From Acidobacteriota bacterium (GTDB taxonomy: Bacteria > Acidobacteriota > Blastocatellia > RBC074), in the NCBI GenBank assembly GCA_018269055.1, contig JAFDVI010000043.1, positions 1 through 64,000 of the forward strand: a DNA stretch of 64,000 nt, given 5' to 3'. A program made the position numbers and the translations under genes. This document shows positions 38,978 to 47,310 of this stretch, piece by piece (positions within the stretch are counted from its first letter, which is position 1; every line of letters starts with the position of its first letter). The notes below the pieces were generated by a model. That model was given only the letters and a program-made list of their open reading frames with translations, searched no databases and was not told the DNA's origin.

Positions 38978-41455
38978 TTATTCGTTTCGCAACGCAATCA
39001 TTGGGTCTACTTTCGTTGCTCGACGCGCCGGAATCCAGCAGGCCAGCAATGCGACAGCGGCCAGCAAAAGTGCCACGAAGCTGAACGTGTAGGGATCGGT
39101 CTCGCTGACATTGTATAAAAGGCTGTGCAGCAGTCTTGTCACGGCCAAAGCGCCCGCCAGCCCCAACACCACGCCGATCATCACCAGCAGCAGTCCCTGG
39201 CGCAGTACGAATCGAAGGACGTTCCCGGCGGTTGCGCCGAGCGCGATGCGGATGCCAATCTCGCGCGTGCGCTGCGCCACGGCGTAATTCATCACGCCGT
39301 ACAACCCTACTGCCGCCAGCAACAGCGCCAACAATCCAAACACGCTGACCATCCACGCCACCGACTCCGGCAACGACAGAAGCCGGTTCAGAAACTGCGG
39401 CGCAGTCCGAATTCCATAAACTGGCAGTTGTTCATCGAGCAGTTTCACTTCCTGCCGAATGCCGGCAACCAGACTTTCAGGCGCGCCCGCCGTATGCACG
39501 AGCAGTGTCATTTGCCCGTCGTAATTTTGCCAGAACGGTATGAACAGATAATCGGTCGGCGGTTCGCCGTAAGTGACATATTTGCCGTCCTGCGCCACAC
39601 CAATGATTTCCATCCAGGGGTTGCGTTCCCTGCCGAATCGCAATCGCTTGCCAATCGGATTCTGATTCGGCCAATAACGCCGCGCCAGCGTTTCGTTGAC
39701 GATCACCACGCGAGGCGCGTTTTCGTCGTCGCGTTCCGTGAAACCGCGTCCCTGCACAATGGCGGTGTTCATCGTTTCAAAATAATCGTGGCCGATAATG
39801 CTGTACATCACATTGATCCGCTCGTTTTCTGTTTTCGGCACGCGGCCTTCAATGATGATGTTCCCGGCATAATCGTATTGATCCAGCGGAAGCGGCCCGG
39901 CGAAGCTCGCGTGCTGTACGCCCGGCAGAGCTTTCAGCCGCTCGCCGAGCTGTTTATAAAACCGGCGGCCTTTGGCTTCGTCATACCCCTGCAACGCGAC
40001 GTTCACCGAAGCCATCAGCAGATGATCCGTCCGAAACCCCGGATTCATGTTTTGCGCATTTTGGAGGCTTTTCACGAACAGCCCCGCACTGACCAATAGC
40101 ATCAGCGCCAATGCGACCTGCGCGACCACCAGCAGGTTGCGCAAACTCAGACGCCGCAATCCCGGTCTGGCGATACCGGATTCCCCTTTCAGCGTCGCCA
40201 CCAAATCCGCTCGCGAAGATTGAAGCGCGGGCGCAAGGCCGAAGATGATGCCCGTCAACACGGACAGCAACACGGTGAACCCCAGAACTCGATAATCCAG
40301 ACTGAGGTCATAATCGAAATCCATCGTTGCAAAATCCAGCTTCGGCGCGGCCAGGCGGAACAATCCGCTGAGCCAGACGGCGATCATCAATCCCAACACA
40401 CCGCCCAACACTGACAACAGCACGCTTTCGGTCAGCAATTGCCGGATCAGCCGTCCGCGTCCAGCACCCAACGCCAATCGCACGGCGATTTCTTTTCGCC
40501 GCACCGTCGCACGCGCCAGCAACAGATTCGCCACGTTGGCGCAGGCCACCAGCAACACCAATCCAACCAGGCCCATCATCAAACTAAACGCCAGCGGCAC
40601 GTATCCCATCAAGGTCACCGCCGGTTGAACTTTTGTGCTGGCCGGAATCATTCCGACGCCGAGATTTTCATTGGTCTTCGGATACGTTTTCCCAAGCTGC
40701 GCAGCCATTGCGCTCATCGCGGAGCGCGCCTGTTCAATGCTGACGCCGTCTTTCAATCTGCCGTTGACGTTGAAGGAACGGCTGCCGCGATTCGCCAGGA
40801 ATTGTTCGTTCGTTCCCGGAATGGCTTCGGCGTACATCATCAGCGGCAGATAAACATCCGGAATCCACCCGAACTGGCGCGTGCCGGAAAATCCTTTTTT
40901 CGCCACGCCGATGACGGTGAAATCGTGTCCGTTGAGTTTGATGTTTTGCCCTATGACGCTCTGTTCGCCGCCGAACCGGCGCTGCCAGAAGCTATGGCTC
41001 AACACAACGACGGGGTGGCCGCCTGGTCTGAGGTCGTCGTCCGGTGTCAGCAACCGTCCCAACGCCGCATCGAGTCGAAGCCCTGTGAAGTAATTTCCCG
41101 TCACCATTTCGCCCGCAATTAATTCCGCCAGCCCATCATTGCCTTTCAAACTGAGTTGCGTGGTGTAATGAATGAAAAGGTCGCTGAAAACCTGGTTGTT
41201 GTCGCGGTAATCAACATAATCCGGGTAGGAGAACGATGAGGGATACATCGAATTCGGCTCGGTGGTGTACAACGCGACCAGCCGTTCCGGGTTACGCACC
41301 GGCATCGGTTTGAGCAGCATTCCGTTGACCATTGTGAAGACGGATGTGTTCACCGCAATGCCCAGCGCAATGGAAAGCACCGCAACGGCGGTAAAGCCGG
41401 GTGATTTGATCATCGTCCGCAAACCGTAGCGCAAGTCTTGCCAGAGTGTTTGCAT
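38978..41455 (-). CDS. ADOP-family orphan ABC permease, copy 6
   Basis: An 825-aa permease; the ATG at 41455 follows GGGGGGAGATT and begins MQTLWQDLRYGLRTMIKSPG. The N-terminal TM stretch diverges (LSIALGIAVNTSVFTMVNGM). The periplasmic part has FSYPDYVDYRDNNQVFSDL and GNYFTGLRLDAALGR, like copy 5. FtsX cores: LVACANVANLLLARATVRR/VRLALGAGRGRLIRQLL and FGLLALLLAAVGLYGVM; end PARRATKVDPMIALRNE. It is only 31 bp from the amidohydrolase gene upstream. Confidence 0.9.
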   Translation of the reverse strand: MQTLWQDLRYGLRTMIKSPGFTAVAVLSIALGIAVNTSVFTMVNGMLLKPMPVRNPERLVALYTTEPNSMYPSSFSYPDYVDYRDNNQVFSDLFIHYTTQLSLKGNDGLAELIAGEMVTGNYFTGLRLDAALGRLLTPDDDLRPGGHPVVVLSHSFWQRRFGGEQSVIGQNIKLNGHDFTVIGVAKKGFSGTRQFGWIPDVYLPLMMYAEAIPGTNEQFLANRGSRSFNVNGRLKDGVSIEQARSAMSAMAAQLGKTYPKTNENLGVGMIPASTKVQPAVTLMGYVPLAFSLMMGLVGLVLLVACANVANLLLARATVRRKEIAVRLALGAGRGRLIRQLLTESVLLSVLGGVLGLMIAVWLSGLFRLAAPKLDFATMDFDYDLSLDYRVLGFTVLLSVLTGIIFGLAPALQSSRADLVATLKGESGIARPGLRRLSLRNLLVVAQVALALMLLVSAGLFVKSLQNAQNMNPGFRTDHLLMASVNVALQGYDEAKGRRFYKQLGERLKALPGVQHASFAGPLPLDQYDYAGNIIIEGRVPKTENERINVMYSIIGHDYFETMNTAIVQGRGFTERDDENAPRVVIVNETLARRYWPNQNPIGKRLRFGRERNPWMEIIGVAQDGKYVTYGEPPTDYLFIPFWQNYDGQMTLLVHTAGAPESLVAGIRQEVKLLDEQLPVYGIRTAPQFLNRLLSLPESVAWMVSVFGLLALLLAAVGLYGVMNYAVAQRTREIGIRIALGATAGNVLRFVLRQGLLLVMIGVVLGLAGALAVTRLLHSLLYNVSETDPYTFSFVALLLAAVALLACWIPARRATKVDPMIALRNE

Positions 41456-41486
41456 AATCTCCCCCCTCGAATTCAACGAATCGTGC

Positions 41487-42734
41487 TTACGCGGCGTGTT
41501 TGTAAACAACGCCGCCTTTCATCACAAACACCACCCGCCGGACGGCTGTGATGTCTTTCAGCGGATTGCCGTCGAGCGCAATGATGTCCGCCTGCAATCC
41601 CGGCGCGATGGAACCGATCTGATCCGACATGCCAATCGCTTCCGCCGCCAACGAATTCGCGGAAACCAGCGCCGCCAAGGGATCAACGCCGCAATCCCGC
41701 ACGCGATCAACAAACTCTTCGGCATTGCGTCCGTGCATGCCCGCCAGCGCATCGGAGCCAAACACAATTTTCAATCCTTTGACTTTCGACGCGCGCCGCA
41801 ACAATTCGTGGTTCATCGGCAGAATCTTTTCATTTGTCGCCACCATCTCTTCTACGCTTTTGGGGAAATACGGACGACCTGCGAACCGCGCGGCATTTTG
41901 CGTGTAATTTTCCAGCAGTAAACCGGCCTGCGGGTCGAAGTACGTTCCCTTTTCCGCCATCAACTTCAGATCGTCATCCGTCGCGCCAAGTCCGTGTTCA
42001 ATCTGCGTACAGCCAGCCAGTGTGGCCGCGGGAACGGCGTCCCGGTACGCGTGAACATAGGTGCGCAAACCAATCCTTTTCGCTTCGTCACACACCGCGT
42101 TCAGTTGCTCTTGTGTCAATGTTTTTGCGCCGCTGAGCATGCCGCCCGAAGCATAAAGTTTGATCAAGTCGGCTCCGGCTTCTTTTTGTTTTCGCACGTA
42201 CGCGCGAAGTTCATCCGGCGTTCCGGTTTCCGGGCCACGCCCCGTCAAACTCTCTACGATGGAAAAAATGCGCGGCCCCGGCAGCAATCCTTTGGCAATG
42301 GCGTCGCGCAGGGCAATCGCCTGGCTCATGGTTTGAATCGTCGTGAAACCGCCCAGCAATGTGATCCAGGCGTTCGAGGCGGTTTGATATGTGCTTTCTT
42401 CGGCGGTTATTTCTCCGGCAAATTTCCCGTCGCTGCCGAAACTGGAGGTGATATGCGTATGCAGATCAATCCAGCCCGGCATCACCGTCAGACCGCGCAG
42501 GTCGTAATCCACGGGCGCGGCTTTCGGATCAATGGCAACAATTTTCGTCCCTTCAATCACGATCCGCGTGTTGCGCAGCACGTGGCCTTTTCCGTCCAGC
42601 ACTGTGCCCGCCGCTATCACAATGCGCTTGCCGCTGGCCTCCGTTTGCAAAGAAGCCGGTTGTCCCAAAGCGCAGACGCACAACGCCCCAACGATGAACA
42701 GCAGCGTTTTCGCGGGTCGAATCATTTTGCGCAT
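41487..42734 (-). CDS. secreted amidohydrolase (imidazolonepropionase-like)
   Basis: A 415-aa metal-dependent hydrolase with a signal peptide (AKTLLFIVGALCVCALGQ). TIM-barrel signature: MPGWIDLHTHITSSF (HxH), IKLYASGGM (Lys), VHAYRD and IEHGLGATD (His), FGSDALAGMHGRN (Asp), and the closing PGLQADIIALDGNPLKDI. The family includes exported prolidase/dipeptidase-like enzymes; the substrate is unclear. Two starts are possible: 42734, right after GGAGGA, or 42725 with better spacing. It is embedded in a run of ADOP permeases with 31-51-bp gaps, so it is likely co-transcribed. Confidence 0.85.
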   Translation of the reverse strand: MRKMIRPAKTLLFIVGALCVCALGQPASLQTEASGKRIVIAAGTVLDGKGHVLRNTRIVIEGTKIVAIDPKAAPVDYDLRGLTVMPGWIDLHTHITSSFGSDGKFAGEITAEESTYQTASNAWITLLGGFTTIQTMSQAIALRDAIAKGLLPGPRIFSIVESLTGRGPETGTPDELRAYVRKQKEAGADLIKLYASGGMLSGAKTLTQEQLNAVCDEAKRIGLRTYVHAYRDAVPAATLAGCTQIEHGLGATDDDLKLMAEKGTYFDPQAGLLLENYTQNAARFAGRPYFPKSVEEMVATNEKILPMNHELLRRASKVKGLKIVFGSDALAGMHGRNAEEFVDRVRDCGVDPLAALVSANSLAAEAIGMSDQIGSIAPGLQADIIALDGNPLKDITAVRRVVFVMKGGVVYKHAA

Positions 42735-42785
42735 TCCTCCAGGCGAGTTGCCGAAGTTTGTCAGGAATCCCCGAATCTGTTCGGG

Positions 42786-45215
42786 TCATTCGCAACGCAA
42801 AGCGGTCATCGGATCAACTTTTGCCGCGCGGCGAGCGGGAATCCAGCACGCCAGCACCGCCACGCCAAGCAGCACCAAAACAATCAGGCTGAAGGTCAAC
42901 GGATCCGTGGCGCTGACATCGAACAGCAGCGTTTTGGCAAATCGCGTCAGCGCCAGCGCCGCCACAATGCCAATGACAATGCCGGGAATCACCAACCGCA
43001 TTCCCTGCCGCAAAATCAACCGCATCAGTTCCGCGCTCGATGCGCCCAGCGCCGCGCGGATGCCGATTTCGTGCGTGCGTTGCGCGACCGAATACGCCAG
43101 CACGCCGTAAATCCCTATGGCCGACAGCAGCAGAGCCACTCCGGCAAAAATCGTCAGCAGCAAGGTATTGAATCGCTGCCGCGCAATGGAATTTCCCAGA
43201 ATGCCGGCCAGCGACCGCACATCGGCAACGGGTTGTTGCGGATCGAGTTGCTGAATCACTTGCCGCGCGGCGGCGGCCACGGACTCCGGTTCGCCGCGCG
43301 TTCGCAGGACGAACGTCATCGTGTTGTACGGCAATTCGGCAATCGGCCAATACGACATCGGGTCGGCGGCTTTATCGAACTGAGCGTGTTTGACATCGGC
43401 CAGAATGCCAATGATTTCGGTCGGCACATTTTCGTTCTTCATCGCAATGGTGATGCGTTTGCCGAGCGCGTCTTCATTCGGGAAATACTTTTTGGCCAGG
43501 GCTTCGTTGACAACAACGACGTGCCGCATTTCCTTGACTTCCTGGTCGGTGAACATTCGCCCGCGTTTCAAGGAAATCTGCATCGCCTGGAAAAAGTTCT
43601 GATCGGCGACGCAAACGCCCGTCACAGGTCCCTGGCCGGGTTGGGGCTTCGGCTGACCTTCGATCTCAAAGCCGGTGCCTGCGCCCGGCCCTGCGAAGGG
43701 CAGAAAATTGATCACGCCCGCGGATTCGACGCCCGGCAAAGATTGCATACGGGCGACGGCTTCGGTGAAGAAATTGATGCGCTGCGGGTCTTGCGTGTAT
43801 CGCCGTCCCGGCAAAGCGACGCGCATGGTCATCACGTTTTGCGCGTTGAATCCTGTGTCCACTCCTTGTAATCGCCAGAAGCTGCGGATCAACAATCCGG
43901 CTCCAATCAATAACACCAACGCCAGAGCGATTTCGGCGACGACCAACACATTGCGCAATCGCTGGCTGCGCAATCCACCAGCAAATGACCTGCCGGTTTC
44001 TTTCAGCGTTTCACTGAGTTTCAAATTGGCGGCTTCCAGCGCCGGAACCAACCCGAACAAAATGCCTGTCAGCGTGGCCACTGCCAGAGTGAACCCGAGC
44101 ACAGGCGCGCTCAATTCAATCTGTCGCAACGCGCCGAGTTCCGGCGGACTCAATCGCACCAACGCCGCGACGCCCCACCACGCCAATAACAGCCCTGCGG
44201 CTCCGCCAATCACCGACAGCAACACGCTTTCGGTCAGCAACTGCCGAATGATGCGAATTCGGCCTGCGCCAAGCGCAGTGCGCACGGCAATTTCGCGTTG
44301 GCGGGAACCATTGCGCGCCAATAACAGGTTCGCCACATTCGCGCACGCAATCAGCAGCACGAATCCAACCGCACCCATCAATACTCTGAGCGCCGGTCGC
44401 AATTCGCCCGCGAATTGTTCGCGCAAAGGAACGACCGTGATTCCCCAACCCGTGTTGAATTCCTTGTATTGGTTGCGCAATCGTCCGGCAATTGTGTCCA
44501 TTTCAGCGCGCGCTTGCGCCACACTGACGCCGGGTTTGAGCCGCGCGACGGAACTGGCAAATCGCCCTCTACGCAATTTCATCTGCTCGGAAATCACCCA
44601 CGGCGTCCACAGTTCAGCGGATTGGTTGGTCAGCGAATTTTCTTGTATGTGCCAACTGAAATCCGGCGGTAACACGCCGATTACGGTGTTTTCGTTGTTG
44701 TTGAGAATGAGTTTCCGCCCGACGATGTTCTGTTCGCCTCCGAACTGCCGCTGCCACAATGCGTAACTCAACACGACGACATTATCTTGTCCCTCTTTAG
44801 CGTCTTCGGGCGTAAATCCCCGGCCAAGAATCGGCGTCACGCCCAGCACACGGAAAAGGTTTTCGGTAGCAATTTGTGCTGGCAATTCCACGGGTTCACC
44901 GTCGCCGGTCAGATTCGTGCGGAAGTCCGCAAACGTCGCCATATCTTCAAAGACGGAGTTCTGCGCCTTCCAATCGAAAAAATTGCCTAAATTGATGACG
45001 TTCTGTTCGCGTCGCTGGCTCCGTTCCCACACCGTGACCAGCCGGTCTGCGTCGCGGTACGGCATCGCTTGCAGCAGCACGGCATTAATGACACTGAAAA
45101 TTGCTGTGTTCGCGCCGATACCCAACGCCAACGTGACGACGACGATCAACGTGAAGCCCGGGCTTTTCAGCAGCATTCGCGCGCCAAAGCGCAGGTCTTG
45201 CCAGAAGCTTTGCAT
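42786..45215 (-). CDS. ADOP-family orphan ABC permease, copy 7
   Basis: An 809-aa permease starting MQSFWQDLRFGARMLLKSPG, with the ATG at 45215 behind AAGGGGGAATG; an adjacent ATG at 45218 is an alternative. The first domain has NLGNFFDWKAQNSVFEDMA and TENLFRVLGVTPILGRGF. FtsX cores: LIACANVANLLLARNGSRQ/VRTALGAGRIRIIRQLL and LTIFAGVALLLSAIGIYGVL; end PARRAAKVDPMTALRCE. It is 10 bp downstream of the TPR/WD40 gene. Confidence 0.9.
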   Translation of the reverse strand: MQSFWQDLRFGARMLLKSPGFTLIVVVTLALGIGANTAIFSVINAVLLQAMPYRDADRLVTVWERSQRREQNVINLGNFFDWKAQNSVFEDMATFADFRTNLTGDGEPVELPAQIATENLFRVLGVTPILGRGFTPEDAKEGQDNVVVLSYALWQRQFGGEQNIVGRKLILNNNENTVIGVLPPDFSWHIQENSLTNQSAELWTPWVISEQMKLRRGRFASSVARLKPGVSVAQARAEMDTIAGRLRNQYKEFNTGWGITVVPLREQFAGELRPALRVLMGAVGFVLLIACANVANLLLARNGSRQREIAVRTALGAGRIRIIRQLLTESVLLSVIGGAAGLLLAWWGVAALVRLSPPELGALRQIELSAPVLGFTLAVATLTGILFGLVPALEAANLKLSETLKETGRSFAGGLRSQRLRNVLVVAEIALALVLLIGAGLLIRSFWRLQGVDTGFNAQNVMTMRVALPGRRYTQDPQRINFFTEAVARMQSLPGVESAGVINFLPFAGPGAGTGFEIEGQPKPQPGQGPVTGVCVADQNFFQAMQISLKRGRMFTDQEVKEMRHVVVVNEALAKKYFPNEDALGKRITIAMKNENVPTEIIGILADVKHAQFDKAADPMSYWPIAELPYNTMTFVLRTRGEPESVAAAARQVIQQLDPQQPVADVRSLAGILGNSIARQRFNTLLLTIFAGVALLLSAIGIYGVLAYSVAQRTHEIGIRAALGASSAELMRLILRQGMRLVIPGIVIGIVAALALTRFAKTLLFDVSATDPLTFSLIVLVLLGVAVLACWIPARRAAKVDPMTALRCE

Positions 45216-45225
45216 CATTCCCCCT

Positions 45226-47298
45226 TTACCGATTGAGAAGCGGCACATACCCGAGCCGCGATTTTTCCTCTCGCTCTTGCGCGGCGCGCACGGCGCGTTC
45301 TTCCCCGGCTTTCACAGCCGAGTATTCTTCTTCCGTCAAAATCACCTTCAGCCACAACTGCAAATCGCGACTGCCCAGCGCCAGCCATTGCCCGCGCGGG
45401 CTAAAGGCGGCGGAGTTGTAACTGATGTTGTCGTATTGCAACTGCCGCACGATTTCCGCAGTGTCGGTTTTCCAAACCATCACGCGCACGCCCAAGCTGC
45501 CAGCGGCCAGCAATTCCCCATCGGGACTGAAAGCCAGTGAAGTCACGCTATTGCGCAATCCCGGAAAATCGCGCACCTCCTGCCCCGTCTGTAAATTCCA
45601 CAACTTCACTTCGCCGTGTTCGCCGCCGGAAGCCAGCCAGCGCCCGTCTGCGCTTACCGTCAGCGTGGCAATGCCCTTGCTATGGCCAGTCAAAATGCTT
45701 TTTGCCCTGCCGGAATCCATATCCCACAGCATAATCGTGTGATCCCAACTGCCGGACACCAGCAATTGGCCGTCCGGCGTAAACGCGATAGACGTCACCG
45801 GGCGCGTATGGCCGCGCAGCGTTTCGACTTCATGGCCGGTCACCGCGCGCCAAATGCGGATTGTTTTGTCGTGACTGCCGGAAACCAACCATTGGCCGTC
45901 GGGGCTGAAGGCCACGGCGCGCACTTCTTCGGAATGGCCGCGCAAAACCTGAAGCTCCTTGCCGGTGTCCGCCTCCCACAATTTGATGGAATTGTCGCGG
46001 CTGCCCGTCACCAACATCTGATCGTTGGGACTATAGGCGACGGAATTGACGCTGGCGGCATGCCCCGTGAACGCGTGGAGCTGCAACATCGAATCCACTT
46101 CCCACAGTTGCACGCCGCCGTGCAGAAACCCTGCGGCCAACCATTGGCCGCCGTGGCTGAAGGCGATGGAACGAACGTAATCGCGCGGGTCAATGGCGTA
46201 GCGTTTGTCGAATCGTTCGTGGATGTGCCGCAAATCGTGCTGGAATTCCGTCAACCGTTCCAGCATCTGCAACCGCTCGCGGTACGTCACGTCCGCCGTT
46301 TGCTGTTCGATCTGGCGAAAAACGCTGTCCATCTTTTCTCGCACCGATTCGGCAATCACATACCCACGCAACCGCGCAGCGTCGTTTTTGACCTGTTCGA
46401 CACGGTCGCGCACGGGTTGCACCAACCGATCCAGCAACTGTTCAACCTGTGGGCGCAAAGAATCAAACATCGGATCGGTTTTCACGCGTTCGTAATATCG
46501 CGGGTCTCCGCTGATGGCTTGTTCCAGGTTGGCGATGACCTCTTCGTCCTTTCCGAGCATGGCTGCAAGGGCAGCGCACCGATAATGGGCGTCGTAAAAC
46601 TCCGGCTGCAACGCAATCGCTTCGCGCCATTCGGTTAATGCCTCTTCGTGGCGTTGTTCGATAAAACAGGTCAGGCCTGCAAAATAATGCGCTTCGGCGG
46701 CTTGTTGCGCGTCGTTGGGACGCGCGTATTTTGCGGCTTTACGGAAATAAACCAACGCATTCGGCAAGTTGATCAAGTGGTACAAATAGATGTTGGCGAT
46801 GGATCGCAGCACCACGTAATCCGGATAGTTGCGCTTTTCCGCCTTCAGAAAATCCCGCAGCGCTTCTTCATACCATCCGTTCAAATAGGCCCGTTCGGCG
46901 CGCGTGCGATACGCTCGTGCTTCGCGCTCGAACTCCGCCAGCCGGATTTCCTGCAACACTTCCAGCAAAGCCGTGTGCTGCATTTCCAGCTTCCAAACGA
47001 TATCGCCGAGCAGCGGCGTGAAGTCTGCATTGAGCCGCGCCACGCCGCCCGCCAGCGTTTCCAGTTTGAATTCCAGTGTTTGCAACCCTGCGCGTACGTT
47101 TTCCCGCACACGATGACGCAACGCGCCAAGCCCGCCCACCAGCGCCGATTGATATTCTTGTCTGCTGAGCGCAAGTTTGAACGAAGAATCTGCGCCAGCG
47201 ACGCCGAGCCGCAAATTGATTGGTTCTGCCTGCCCTTTTTGCTGATTGAGATATTCGACCCAGGCCGTTTGCCCCTGAGCCACATCCGATACGCTCAT
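45226..47298 (-). CDS. TPR and WD40-repeat protein
   Basis: A 690-aa soluble protein. N-terminal about 150 residues are helical, followed by TPR-like repeats (about 125-265: RAERAYLNGWYEEALRDFLK, AHYFAGLTCFIEQRHEEALT, DAHYRCAALAAMLGKDEEV), a coiled region, and seven WD40-type blades (about 385-665) with repeated 'GHS..V..VAFSPDGQWL.SGS.D.TI..W'. A C-terminal charged tail follows. It starts with ATG after GGATGAG. It is a likely protein-interaction scaffold. It sits between two ADOP permeases with 10 and 12 bp gaps, so it is co-transcribed and could be a cytoplasmic partner. Confidence 0.85.
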   Translation of the reverse strand: MSVSDVAQGQTAWVEYLNQQKGQAEPINLRLGVAGADSSFKLALSRQEYQSALVGGLGALRHRVRENVRAGLQTLEFKLETLAGGVARLNADFTPLLGDIVWKLEMQHTALLEVLQEIRLAEFEREARAYRTRAERAYLNGWYEEALRDFLKAEKRNYPDYVVLRSIANIYLYHLINLPNALVYFRKAAKYARPNDAQQAAEAHYFAGLTCFIEQRHEEALTEWREAIALQPEFYDAHYRCAALAAMLGKDEEVIANLEQAISGDPRYYERVKTDPMFDSLRPQVEQLLDRLVQPVRDRVEQVKNDAARLRGYVIAESVREKMDSVFRQIEQQTADVTYRERLQMLERLTEFQHDLRHIHERFDKRYAIDPRDYVRSIAFSHGGQWLAAGFLHGGVQLWEVDSMLQLHAFTGHAASVNSVAYSPNDQMLVTGSRDNSIKLWEADTGKELQVLRGHSEEVRAVAFSPDGQWLVSGSHDKTIRIWRAVTGHEVETLRGHTRPVTSIAFTPDGQLLVSGSWDHTIMLWDMDSGRAKSILTGHSKGIATLTVSADGRWLASGGEHGEVKLWNLQTGQEVRDFPGLRNSVTSLAFSPDGELLAAGSLGVRVMVWKTDTAEIVRQLQYDNISYNSAAFSPRGQWLALGSRDLQLWLKVILTEEEYSAVKAGEERAVRAAQEREEKSRLGYVPLLNR

Positions 47299-47310
47299 AA
47301 CTCATCCCAT

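Noticed and set aside
43675..44766. Long plus-strand frames opposite ADOP genes (also near 39125, 42000, 46650, 53938)
   Set aside because: They are antisense shadows of high-GC-third-position ADOP and other coding regions; low-complexity Arg/Ala/Ser/Pro-rich products and no ribosome sites.
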